Source: Struthio camelus (lineage: Eukaryota > Chordata > Aves > Struthioniformes > Struthionidae). Taken from it: a DNA stretch of 64,000 nucleotides. Position 1 is the stretch's first letter, and each line of letters begins with the position of its first letter. The stretch lies in the NCBI RefSeq assembly GCF_040807025.1, contig NC_090981.1, positions 632,501 through 696,500 of the forward strand. The letters run 5' to 3'. Below are positions 47,024 to 58,300 of the stretch, one piece after another. The notes beneath the pieces are model-generated. The model searched no databases. It saw only the letters and a list, made by a program, of their open reading frames with translations, and had not been told where the DNA came from. Position numbers and translations under genes: made by a program.

Positions 47024-48480
47024 AAAGGAGAGACTTTAATCTCATACTTCATGCCAGTGCATTACAATAACATTCACTGGATTGTCTGAGATATTTGGGC
47101 TCCCATTCACAATATTTGGTGTGGGGGGTATAGGAAATGGAGCAAGGAAAAATACAAGCATGTCTACTTTAAATTGGCAAACGTGGAAAATCACACAATT
47201 TAAAATAACATACAGTCAAAAATCAGCTTCTGTAGATATTTAGTTCCTTCTATAAACTGTAGGTTAACTGTTTTCTAGGTTTTCACTCTAACTATACTAG
47301 TTTAAGAAAATTAGTTTAATGCCCTGCTTCATGGTTGGTTGTGGGTTTTTTTTGGGAGAGGGGTGGGGTTAGGGGGGAGGTTAACTTAACACTGGTATTG
47401 GAGTCTACAATCTGTATTTCATGGCAACACTGGATAATGGCTTTGTGAAATTTAAAAGATCTGAGCAAGTGTAAATGCCAAAATATAGGTGGTAATTTTG
47501 CTGCTTCAGATAAATTACTGCAAGAAGCCCATTTTTCATATTTAATATTGAGTTAAACTGAATTCCTTCAAATGAAAATCCATTACTGATTAAAAAAAAT
47601 TTCTTGATCATTAAGTGAGGCCTCCTTCTAGCATGATTTGAGAAGCTGTATGCATACAAGCAAGCTTATTTTCTTCTTTGCATTTCTTATTTTGGGGAAA
47701 AATGATAGCTATCTATTGTTTACTTCAATGTTATTTTGCAGTAAAGACTTTTCTAAAAACAACTAGTGCATATTTAGTTATTTAGTTTTAATGTATTCAC
47801 TCTTGGGGCGTTTTTGCCAGTAAAGGAAATGTAAGCTTTCTTTTTTTCTGTTCTAGTGAGAGACTATTATCAAGTCAAATTTCACTTTCCTACTTTTCTG
47901 TTAAAGTTAGTCCAACAAATACAGCTGGAAGCATCTCAGAACTAGGTGTCTAATATTTGTAATACCCTAAACTTTGTTTTCATTGTTGGGAACACATGAC
48001 CATTCTGAAGCTCTTGGCATTATATTGTTCTTGAATAGATGGTACTGTTCCAGAGAGTTATCTTCAGTAAGGATATTGTATGGTTAAATTACTTTGTGAG
48101 GAAGAGAAGTTTGGAACTTGAGAATTAAGCAGTCAAGTTATTGCATCCCAGCAGATTATGCACACCTACTTTTCTTTCTATTAAAAATAAGCCCTAACTG
48201 TAGAGCTCTGAGCATTATTTCTTGGTGCCTCTCTGTCATTTATTTTGTATAATTAACAGATAATTTAACAATTGTTCCTTTTGGTATGTTTTGGTTTAAA
48301 ACTAACGGACAAAATTGTCTCTATAGTGTGGGGGATGAAAACAAATCCTAGCTTCTCTGAAGAGTCTTTTGTACAGCACTTCCTGAACGCAGCTTGGGGA
48401 TGTTTTGAGCTTATGTTGTCATATTCCAGTGAACTTCCCTGTCTTGTCCATGTAAATAAAGCCATTACTTTTTGTCCGTA
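47024..48480 (+). other. RAD23B: RAD23B 3' UTR (putative)
   Basis: AT-rich, non-coding sequence after the stop. A canonical AATAAA at 48455-48460 (in TGTAAATAAAGCC) is followed by T-rich sequence (TTACTTTTTGTCCG) and is the best candidate for the main polyadenylation site. Further signals lie at 48717-48722 and 49247-49252. The choice between them cannot be made from sequence. Confidence 0.6.
48455..48460 (+). terminator. RAD23B: Candidate polyadenylation signal of RAD23B
   Basis: AATAAA about 1.43 kb after the stop codon with a T-rich downstream element. Confidence 0.55.
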
Positions 48481-50027
48481 AAAGCAACTTTGATTTGGCT
48501 CTAGAATACTGAAGAAAATTATTAATATTTTTAGTTGTACAACCCTGAATTGTAGAAAGATTTTCTGCATGGAATATGTAGAAGTAGATTTAATTGCTAC
48601 TTATTCTCAAAGAACAAGTTATGTAGCTCAGAAAACAAGGTAGGGAGGGAGAAATAGTGAAACATTTCTCTTGGTGTTTCATTTCTTCATTGGCTGACTT
48701 TTTTTTTTTTTAATCGAATAAAATAATGGAACATAATAGAGCCTTTTGTGGCTCCTCTGTAGCTTTAAGCATCTGTGATGGTCTTTAGATGTTTTGTATT
48801 TTAATCATTCAAATTTTATTCTTTAACATTTCATAGGTGCAGAATGTCCAAGTGCTAAATAGTACAACCATGTTTATCAGTACAAGTTATATGATGCTGC
48901 TAAATACAAAGTAACACTTTCATAATGATTGCGTTCTACGCAAGTTTAATATTAAACGCTTACAGACAATACACTTTAGATAAACAACTAAGCAGGAATA
49001 TTGGTATATTTATGGCATTGCAAGATATAGATTAATGATGTAATGTTCTGCAGGCAAAAAAGGGCTAATAATTGCCTGTAAAAATAATATCTTCCAGATG
49101 ATTGAAAAATGCTAATTTGATCTAAGCATCCTTTACTACATAGCTCATACCTAGCTGAAAGAAAAGCTTTTGGTTTGTGGGAGTCCTCTGTACAAATCAA
49201 ATTGTCTGCTCCTAAAAATAATTAATTCTCCATCAAAAGGATGGAGAATAAAGCAATGGCTGTGAATATTCCTATTCTGATTCCTTCAATTTTGATCCTA
49301 AAGAGTTTGCTCATTATAAATGCTTTTGGATTATACTAATTTTATCTTCGTAGAATTTTTCTTTGCAAAAAAGCAAGTAGCTTTGGTCATTTATAACTTT
49401 GTACATTGGATGACTGAGGGGTTTATAGTTGCTGTGGTTGAAGCCTTACTGATGAAAATAGGTATATTACTTCGTTATCAATGGAATGCTTGCTGTATGC
49501 TTCTGCTGGTCTGACCTCTAATGAAGAGCAGGTTCTTGGATTGATATGCTAGCAAAAAACTGTATCTGGCCAACAGTAGGATACTTGTTGGGGAGTACCA
49601 TGCATTTCTTCATAGTTGCAGCCCCTCAAAAAAAAAAAAAAAGAATATGTGGTAGTCTCATAGTGTTAAGTAGGAGTAAATGTGACCTAAAGAAGTTGTT
49701 CAGATATGATGCTCCCCATTGCTTACCAGCTATTGCCCTAGGAACAGGAAGTGTTTGTATAGATAAATGTTCTTCAACTTTTTTGCAACAGATCTTCAGG
49801 GGCTTGGGGGGCTATTTCCTAAAGGCTCTCTGAAGAGTAGCTAAGAAAAGCAACTGTTTTTTCTTTAAATTTTGTTATATTAGGGTTCTCACTTATACTT
49901 GAAAACTTTCAGGTGTTTTTATATTGAAATGGGTGAAAACTACTGAAAATTCTTTGTTTTCCTCTCATGCTATTCATGATGAACTTCTCAGTGGGGGGAA
50001 CATCATATTCTGAAAGTTGCATCAATT
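48481..50027. other. 3' flank of RAD23B, no gene recognised
   Basis: AT-rich sequence with alternative AATAAA signals at 48717 and 49247 and an A-run near 49628-49642. No exon or repeat family was recognised up to the target-site duplication of ERV copy B. Confidence 0.55.
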
Positions 50028-50032
50028 CTATG

Positions 50033-50454
50033 TGTATGGGAAAATGCAGCAGAATGTGGAGGAGATAGGCGATGGAAGCTAGCCAGACCGTTCCGTGGGA
50101 AAAGGAGCTTCTACAGGGCATGCTGGTCCATAGTCACGTGGCTGAGCCTGTGCCAGTGTGGCGCTGCACCTGGGCTTTGAATCGAGATGAGTGATGAGCT
50201 CAATATGCTTGCTGCACATGTGTGTAGTCCATAAAAACCTCACACAGTGCCCCCCGAGGTGTTCCTCGCCCTGGACCGACGCTCAGTGGTGCCAGGGACT
50301 CTCCCGCTCCATCATTGCCTCGATCGGGAAATCGCTGGGGAACCCCTGCTTAGACGCAGAGGTAATAAACGCTCAGTATCGACCCTAGTGTGCCTTGTGT
50401 TTGTGTATCTGTCCCTGCCGGGAGTCCAGGCGGTGCCCCCGCCTTACCCTTACA
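50033..50454 (+). repeat. 5' LTR of ERV copy B (422 bp)
   Basis: TGTATGGG...CCTTACA, same length as the 3' LTR of copy A. AATAAA at 50364-50369 is the polyadenylation signal, and CATAAAAACC near 50230 could be the TATA-like element. It opens next to target duplication CTATG. Confidence 0.92.
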
Positions 50455-50456
50455 GT

Positions 50457-50474
50457 TGGCGTAGTCGGCAGGAG
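50457..50474 (+). promoter_or_regulatory. Primer-binding site of ERV copy B
   Basis: TGGCGTAGTCGGCAGGAG begins two bases after the LTR. Its complement ends in CCA like a tRNA 3' end, so it fits a retroviral primer-binding site. I could not assign the tRNA; it is not the usual leucine-type TGGTGTCAG of HERV-L. Confidence 0.65.
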
Positions 50475-50486
50475 ACACAAACGACA

Positions 50487-51961
50487 ATGCTGTGGCCGAG
50501 AAGAGCCAAGGGGGAGGGAGAGAGCCAAGGAGGGGCTGCTCGCCTGCGGCTGCCAGGATGGCCCCAGACTGAGCAGTCACGGCTGGTAGCCACATTGCTT
50601 GCCACTCTGGCAGTCCCCAAGGACTGGCCAGAGTTGGCGCGGGGGAAAATGTTACCCTGAAGGTGGTTGAATCCACTTTACAGGATATGCCCTTCCGCGC
50701 CACTTAAGAAGTGGTTCAGGAGCTAGCTGAACAATTAGGGTGGGCACTGCTGATGGGCATTTGAGCCTTAGATAATGAGGTATCATCTTTGCAGCAAAGA
50801 GTAAAAGATCTGGAGAAGGAGAATGGAGAGTTGCATGATGCACAGGTGTTGATTATGACCCAAGCTGAAAAGAGTCAGGAATTAACCCATAGGGTAGAGT
50901 GATTGGCTTTTCGAGTGGCTAACAAATGCCGTGCGTGCTATGGTAAAGCCCCAGCTACAGTGGCCCAGGTGTGAGCAATGATAACTAGACCCTCCTGGGA
51001 CCCTGAGGAGTGGGATGGTACTATTTGGAGCACTTCATCTGACTCGGAGGTTGAATTTGGATTAGAAGGAGAACTGGCTACTCCCCAGGTCCGACCTCTT
51101 GTGCAATTGAAGTGGGAGAGGCAAGTAGATGGGAATACAGTGGAGCAATCTCGGATGTATACCCCCAAGGAATTGCATGAGTTTTTAACTACTTTCCAGC
51201 AGCAGCCCGGGGAGTCTTTGTGAGCCTGGTTAGTGAGGGCATGGGATGCAGGTACCAGATCACTTATTCTCTTAAGAGAGGAGCTGAATTTAATGAGCCC
51301 CTTATCAACTGATGCTCAAGTACAGTATTATCTTACCCAATTAACTTCTGCGCAGGATGAGGCAGGGAATGTTATTGAAGCTCCAACATTATGTCAATGG
51401 TTATGCACTGCTGTGGTGGGTGCTTACCCATCCACAGGTGATTTAGCTGCTACAGTGGGAGCGTGGCGTACTTTTGAGGAAGGGATTAATGCGTTGCGGC
51501 AGCTCGGGGTAGCTATTGGGTGAGCAGATGGAGACAGATAGGAAGGTGTGGAAATAACGCGGCAGATGAAAACCCAATTATTAAAGGGGGCATCAAGTGC
51601 CTTAAAGCCGTTACTACTTGGCACAGTAATGCCTGCAGCTGGGACAGTAGGGGCGTTGGTAAACAATATAAGGGATTTGGCACTTGTTGGTGGACCAGAT
51701 ACTAAGGAAGTGAGAGCAGCTTGGAATTCCAAGGTGAGAAAATTGGCAGGGACTATTAAATTGAGTGGAAAGGGACCGAGGAGGCAGATGTGGACTGCTT
51801 TGCTGCAGGCAGGGGTATTATGTGATGAGATAGATGGTCTTTCTACTGCTGACTTGTTTAAGCGGTGGCAGCAGTTACCTGCGAATCAGCAATATCGGAC
51901 ACAGCCTACCGCCCCACCCGCCCCAGCCACAGCCTGGAAACCGCCAGCCAAAAGACAGTGA
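50487..51961 (+). pseudogene. gag: gag (copy B), broken
   Basis: Starts at ATG 50487 (MLWPRRAKGEGES) and stops at 50658. It continues in other frames: a coiled-coil-like stretch (SLQQRVKDLEKENGEL, near 50790), then 50978-51223 (MITRPSWDPEEWDG, ending QQQPGESL and a TGA). The capsid-type segment at 51233-51523 (RAWDAGTRSLILLREELN) follows, and then 51548-51961 ending in a Pro/Ala-rich tail (TAPPAPATAWKPP). The order and the W-R-W-D type capsid block fit ERVL Gag. No zinc knuckle of the CCHC type was seen, in line with ERVL elements. Several stops and shifts make it non-functional. Confidence 0.7.
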
Positions 51962-52245
51962 GGGGGAGGCAGGTTCCCTGCAATACGAGTGCCAGTTGCG
52001 GCTTGCCATCGGGGGGGGGGGACCGACACCCTTATGTACTGGAGGAGAAATTGCTGTGCGTGCTTTAGCAGATACTGGGGCAGAAGTTTCCGCATTACAT
52101 CGCGTGGTAGCTCTGGGGAAGGCCACTACCCACACGTGTGGGTTGGGAGGATCGGCCACCCCAGCAGTACGGGCTGTAGTTACATTAGCAATTGGAAAAA
52201 TCCCCCCCATTTTCTACCCCTGTTTTATTAGCACCGATTCATGAG
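51962..52245 (+). pseudogene. pro: Retroviral aspartic protease (copy B), broken
   Basis: Follows gag. The active-site motif is seen as VRALADTGAEVSALH with the catalytic aspartate codon at 52071-52073. A G9-run near 52013 and a frame change near the end separate it from gag and pol. It would cleave the Gag-Pol polyprotein in a live element. The flap and the second conserved region (ILGIDVLLGRD) appear in the next frame from 52240. Confidence 0.7.
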
Positions 52246-52836
52246 TATATCTTGGGGATCGACGTTCTACTGGGCAGAGATATTCAGACCCTGCAAGGAT
52301 TGTTCTCCTTTGGAAAAAGTCCTGCGTTACCACAGTTGCGATCCATCACTTTGATTAGAGGGTATCCAAAATGGGACACCCCCCCCCCCGTGGATTTACC
52401 GGTTCCCCCCACTGTGGTGCAAGTGAAGCAATATAGGATGCCTGGTGGGGAAAAGGAGATTCAGGAAACTCTAGATGCTTTATTGCATACCCAAATCATA
52501 CGCCCTGCCCTGTCGGCTTTCAGTAGTCCTATTTGGCCTGTTCGGAAGCCTGATGGTTCATGGCGTATGACTGTGGATTATAGGGAGCTAAATAAAGTTG
52601 CCCCACCATTAGCGGCCGTAGTACCTGACATAGTAACTCCACTAGAAGGAGTGGGGAAACATCTGCAGGAATGGCGAGCTGTCATTGAGCTGGTGAATGT
52701 ATTTTTCTCCATCGCTATATCCCCACAATCACACGCTCAAGTCGTGTTTACATGGGAAAACAAGCAATATATGTTTCAAGTCCTTCCTCAGGGCTATAAA
52801 CAGCCCCACGATTTGCCACCAGATGGTCACAGCTGA
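52192..52836 (+). pseudogene. pol: ERVL pol: RT domain (copy B), catalytic residue changed
   Basis: Open from the end of protease (YILGIDVLLGRDI) into RT (VRKPDGSWRMTVDYRELNK). The first catalytic aspartate seen in copy A (VIDLANAFF) is glutamate here (VIELVNVFF). A 2-bp deletion after LPQGYK moves the SPTICH block out of frame, and the YSDD region near 52879 lies in another frame. Both changes inactivate the enzyme. Confidence 0.82.
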
Positions 52837-52861
52837 TCTCCCTTCTCCCCCTTGCAGGAGG

Positions 52862-54387
52862 TACCATCCATCATTATAGTGATGATATTTTGATAACGGG
52901 CCCTTCTAAAGAACGAGTCCATGAACAGCTATTGTTACTAGTACAGACTCTACAGTACAGTGAACCCTAAGAAGGTGCAGGGGCCGGACATTAGTGTGCA
53001 ATTCCTAGGGATAGTCTGGAGGGGGCAGACAAAAGCTGTCCCTGAGAAAGTGCGCAATACTATGGAGGCATGGAGCTGGAGGTACCGGTTATGGGGGATA
53101 CTGTGTCTTGGGGGTTGTGGCGACAACATGCCCATGCAAGGCGGGAACCTATAGGTTTCTGGTCCCGTTCCCTGCAAGGGGCCACAGCAAATTACACACC
53201 TCTGGGAAAACAGCTTTTGGCTGTGGTGTGGGCTTTGCAGGATACCAAACGAGTTACAGGACGTGACCCGGTGACTGTACACACCCCCATCCCCATCCAG
53301 GCATGGGTGACTGACGATACAGTCAGGGCCCATGTAGGGGTGGCCCAAGGTGCAACTCAATGGAAATGGAAACACTATTTACAAGCCCGGTTTAGGGGAG
53401 GGAGCTTTCACCAGCACATACGGTCGCATCAAGCGAGGCGAACAACCCTTTGCAACCTGGCAAGTGGATTATGTAGGCCCGTTGCCCCCCTCACAGGGGC
53501 GAAAGTATATATTACCTGCTGCAGACACTTACATAGGCCTTATGTATGCATAGCCTACCTCCCATGCGAATCAACCCATTACTGTCGTGGGGCTTAGAGC
53601 AGCTCATGTATACTTATGGTATACCAAAAGAAATACAGAGTGACCAAGGTACCCACTTTGCCAGCCATGTAGTACAAGAATGGGCAAAGGACTTGGGGAT
53701 CACCTGGGTCTTGCATATACTGTACCACCTTCAAGCTATTGGATTAAGAGAGAGAATGAAGGGCCTGCTGAAGGAACAAATTTGGAAACTTACCACCACG
53801 CAGACATTAAGGGGGTGGGTGAGCATGCTCCCCCAAGCGCTGTTTATGCTTAACAACGGGCGTGTGGGAATGCTTCCTCCCTACGAGCGAGTACAAGCCA
53901 AAGCAACCCTAGCAATCCCTGCTCGGATATCTGTAACGGAAGGGGGAATTGCCCCCCGCCTGCTCACCTCCGGGGAGGTAGAAGTCTATGCACCCGAGCA
54001 ACTGATGATTACTGAACAAAGAGTTAGCAGCTTACATTTGAGACTTGACTGCCCTTCACCGTGTGTATGGCTGTTTACACCTTTAATACCTGTTCAAATA
54101 GCCCCACTCTTATTGACCTCTCCTCAAGATTTCTCTTCCAGGTATCCGTATCCACGCCAGTGGATGTCTCGCAGGGAGCACCAATGCTGCGAGGAATTCT
54201 GATGCACAGTGCCGGAGTGCCTCAAGTTCAGCAAACACCCTCAGTACACTCTCTAGCCAGTGTGTGGATACTAACTCCTCAGAAGGCAAAATGGCCTGGC
54301 ACTGTTTTAGCAGATGGTCCAGGAGCCACTGCTCGAGTTCTTCCTGATGGCGATACCATGCCTTTCTATCTTCCCATCAACAGGTGA
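52862..54387 (+). pseudogene. pol: ERVL pol: RT end, RNase H-like, integrase (copy B), broken
   Basis: Nearly identical to copy A from the YSDD region onward. A small deletion (near 52956) and a 225-bp net loss (A 3923-4155 replaced by B 53065-53072) remove the RT thumb and part of the connection. The RNase H-like block is at 53070-53340. Integrase runs in 53350-53553 (WQVDYVGPLPPS), then 53546-54202 (IQSDQGTHF and RERMKGLLKEQ), then 54061-54387. The frameshift between the first two core aspartates is the same as in copy A. Confidence 0.82.
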
Positions 54388-54413
54388 GCACGCCAGCAGC
54401 TGTAAGTTCCTGT

Positions 54414-55248
54414 TGGAGCGTTGCCTCTTGCTGACCATGACAGATGCCATTGACCTACAAGACCATCCAGCTTGCCATGTAAATATATGGATGTGGCTCG
54501 CACAAAGATCAGCTAACCTCTCTGCTTTCTGTATTGCAGGAGGACGATCAGTGGATGATGTCTTAACTACGTGTTACATAGGTGTACCGACTCCACTCGC
54601 GGTATTGCAGAGTTACACTTTCCTAAAAAATTTTTGATATTTCTGTTACTCCCATGAATTTATATGATTTGGGTATTGTTTCCCAAAAGCTGACACCTTG
54701 GACTTACTCTTTTTGTATAGCTAACCTATCTAAAGCAGATATTTGCTTTTGCTTTGTAAATGCTACCTCTGTTCTGCGGAATGTAAGCAATACCCAGTTA
54801 ATTTGTAATGACACTATGAATATTGCCTATGCGTCTGCTCACCTGATGCTACCACTAGGATGGTTCCTTCTGTGGGGCACTACAGCATAAACATATGTAC
54901 CGGCCAACACCACAGGTGGCCCATGCACTGTGGGTCGTGTTACTTTTGAGCATCCTTCCCTTTATGATGGAGCAGCGAAGGACCCCAGGGCATGTCCTGG
55001 ATGCCACTTGTAACCCCCCATATAAGTTTATTTTCTCATGCAGAAGCCTTAGGCCTATTGTTAAGCCTGGTTGGGATCCTGGGGGTGGTGGCGCATAATT
55101 ATAAAGAGTTAGAGCATGTGGCCTGTGCTTTAGCTCAAGGCTTAAATTGGACATTTAGAGCCATTGCCTCTTTAAATAAAGAGTTGGGAGCAGTACGGCA
55201 AGGAACACTGCAAAGTCATCTAGTGATCGACTATCTCCTACTGTGACA
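54414..55248 (+). pseudogene. env: Env-like gene (copy B), truncated
   Basis: Matches the copy A env closely through the surface-subunit segments (HVNIWMWLAQ, TTCYIGVPT, NATSVLRNVSNTQ) and the transmembrane subunit up to LQSHLVIDYLLL. There it stops at a TGA (55244-55246) and soon runs into the LTR remnant. The CX6CC motif and membrane anchor are gone. Confidence 0.75.
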
Positions 55249-55282
55249 TAATCATGGATATTATGATGGGTAAATGCGCTCA

Positions 55283-55384
55283 GCCGCAGAGGTAATAAAC
55301 GCTCAGTATTGACCCTAGTGTGCCTTGTGTTTGTGTACCTGTCCCTGCCGGAAGTCCAGGTGTTCCCTCCACCTTACCCTTACA
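55283..55384 (+). repeat. 3' LTR remnant of ERV copy B
   Basis: Only the polyadenylation-signal-to-end part of the LTR (from about CGCAGAGGTAATAAACGC to CCTTACA). It differs from the matching part of its own 5' LTR at about ten positions, suggesting an old insertion. It is directly followed by CTATG. Confidence 0.88.
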
Positions 55385-55389
55385 CTATG

Positions 55390-58300
55390 GTTTGTTTATT
55401 CCTACGTCCTCTATGCTGTTGCATTTTAAACACTGTAGTTTAACCTTATCCCTAATCCAAAATCCTCTCATAAATCTAGCCAAAACCCAAAAATTGGATT
55501 GATATACTGTAACCTTACTACTCACAACAGAAGAGAATGTTTTTAGAAACATGGGGTAACAACACATCAAGGCAACAATGAAATCACAAGAACATGCCAG
55601 CATTTCTGCATGTTGTCTCCTAGATCTATTGCAAGATATAAGCTAGGTGGCTTATCTCTACCAATATGGTCCTGCTTAAAAAGTGAGTTGAAATAAAGCC
55701 AAATGATTTTTTTTTTGAACTGGAAGTCACCTTGTTATGACCTGAACTGCTCTTTGTGCCTTTGTGAAATTACCTTGTTTGAGGTAAGGGGCATGGGTGA
55801 TCCATCTAGACAGTGCATTTTATAGTTATAGTATTGTTTTGGGTTTTTTTTTTTTTTGTATCAATCAGTTTACTAATTAGGTGTAACATATTGATTTCCC
55901 CTGTGGAAATGCAGGATTAATAATGCAAAGTTCATTTTGACAAGTAATTAATGGGATTATGCAACATCATCATATTTTCAGGATTTAATACAGGTATGAC
56001 CAGGTCATTGATTAAACTGTAGCCTGCAGGAAGATGCCAAGGAAACAGCCAAATATACTTGGTTTTTATCTTAACCCTGCTGCTCATTTGAGATTATCAA
56101 AATGCATGAAATATGGCACTAAATCATGAGGTGTGTTGTGGATGTTCTTTTGTAATTCCTGTAAGGGAATGGCTTATTACTAAATGAGGACATACCTATT
56201 GTTTTTTTCTTTCCATGCTCTCATTTCCCAGACCCCCAAGAAACTGGAGCATTCCCCTACACTGGAAAGATTGTGGCCCACTGGTGCACAAGTACCAAGT
56301 ATTTAAAGTACACAGAAGGCCATTTTCTACACCTAGTTAAACTAAACGTGCTGTGTTCATATCCAGGTCACTGTTCAAAATCAATGTTAAATCAGCATTC
56401 CTGAAACACCTTTACCTTGAACCAGAATAATGATTTTGCTCACCTGCAAGATAGCAGAGTGGAGAGATGTTACTGCTGGCTGTAAGTGCTTGACATGTCC
56501 ATCTGTGAGATAGGAAAGTAAATGCCTTTTAACGGCAGCTTTGTATGCCACTGCTGCTAGCAGTCTGGGTTGCCTTTTGTTCCTGGGTTCAGTTCAGAAG
56601 TGTTTGCTTCATGCTGATTGGAAAAGACCTGTTGCTTTACAAACTTCATTGGAGAGTCAACTTTGTTATCTCCAGACTGTGTCCCCACACTGCTTAAAGG
56701 GGAAGCTAGTTGAAAAAAAAGCAAATGTTTAAGTGAGGAGAACTGGAAAAGTCACCGACGCTTTCACCAGATAACATGATCTTAGCCTTTTCTGGGAAGA
56801 GGCAGATTTCTGAGCATAATAATGCAAAGTGAGGCTGAATTTGGAGTCCTGCATCTGATGCACTGTATCCTGATTTCATGTCATCAGATGGCAGAGAAAG
56901 AAAGTGCTCTTTTTAATAAGTTTGTGAAATATAATGTGAGGGAAGAGAAGGGAAAGTGTTTCCAAACCAATGTTGATGGATCTTCTTTAATCACAGTAAA
57001 TCAAGTAAGAGGAAGTCCCTTGCGGTCAAGTATGTACAAAAAAAAGATCAAGATATCTCCCAACTTTTTTTCTCATGAAAGCATCATGGACATGAATTAG
57101 TGGAGATTAGTTGAGCTACTAACTTCTGCCCACTGTCTTCTCATGGACTACCAACTGAAAGTCCTGTTTGATGTGACCTAGGAGGAAATAGAAGTGTGGG
57201 AGACAAATGTCTCCACACAAAGAAAAATAGGATTAGTGGGACATCTTCTAGTGCACAGAGAGAGATCTGACATCTTTTTTATGTTTAGATTTAAATTGAA
57301 GGCATTCAAGTGCTGTGAGTGTTTCCTGTTGATTGTTGCACTGCTGGAGATTCACTGTGGTGTCTTTAAAATGCCTTATAAGAATCCAAGTGCTTGAGTC
57401 TGCATTTATGTGAATGAGATATCCTGGTGGTAAGATGTCATTTGCATGACTGTGGTTTGTAGGTGAAGAAGCTGGAAGCTTGTCATATTGTTCCTTTCAG
57501 CTGAAAGCAATCCTCTGTGCTTGACTGTCATGTCATATTCATAGACCATGTGGGACGAGGAGAGTGAATTTTACGAGTGCCTGAAAGATTGTTGTTGTTC
57601 CTAGTCTTAGTAGTTTCTCCTTGGGTGTCTTGGTTTATTGAGAGAAAAAAACAAGTAGCTCAGTGTGCTGGGACAGATGAAAACAGGTTTTCTGTATACT
57701 CTAATCTCTAACAATGGCATACTTGTACTTTTTTAATGTAGAAGTTCCAATGCCCAAAAAGGGGTTCAAAAAAGTCAGGCTGCAACTTTTTTCCTTAGTA
57801 GTAACAATAACAAGGTCTCTCACCCCTATGCAGCTGCTTTAATCAGGTGGAAGCACAGGTTGCTTAGCTCAGTCCTGCACTCCCTCCCACCTCTGATCCC
57901 AGTCACTCAGTTACCTGTCTTTATGCTAGTGCTCAGCTTGTGCAGTTGTAAGTAAACTGCATTGGTGAGGTGAAAATGAAGGGTGTGTTGGCTCAGCTGT
58001 CATATTAAACTAACAGCTACAAAAATGTAGATGTTATCCAAAGCTAACTAGACCTCTTATGTGGCCTGGAACATAAGATAACATGAGAGGTGGGGAGAAA
58101 AGGGCAGGGTGATTCTGCATTGGGACAAGAGAAGGTAGAAGTGTTTCTCAGGTTACTATAGTTGGTTTTCAAAGCTGTGCCTGGGACTGAAGAGTTAGAG
58201 TAATCTTCCATGCTGGGTGTCTGCCTGTTATTTCCCTTTTTTTTTTTGGGGGGGGGGAGGTTGTTTCAGATGCACAGTTCTGCTATTTTGGGAAAATAAG

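Larger units (their letters stand above)
50033..55384 (+). mobile_element. ERVL-like endogenous retrovirus, copy B
   Basis: A provirus of 5.35 kb bounded by a perfect 5-bp target duplication CTATG (50028-50032 and 55385-55389). Order: 5' LTR, primer-binding site, gag, protease, pol (RT, connection/RNase H, integrase), env-like region, and then only the last ~100 bp of the 3' LTR. A deletion from env into the 3' LTR removed the membrane anchor, the polypurine tract and most of the LTR. This happened after integration, since both target-site copies remain. Every gene is broken by stops, frameshifts or deletions. It is in the same orientation as copy A, 3 kb downstream of RAD23B. Confidence 0.93.

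Noticed and set aside
56541..57397. Open frames at 56541-56732, 56822-57100 and 57194-57397 as small host genes
   Set aside because: Each is under 100 codons, has no recognisable motif, no overlapping splice structure and lies in AT-rich DNA where such frames arise by chance.
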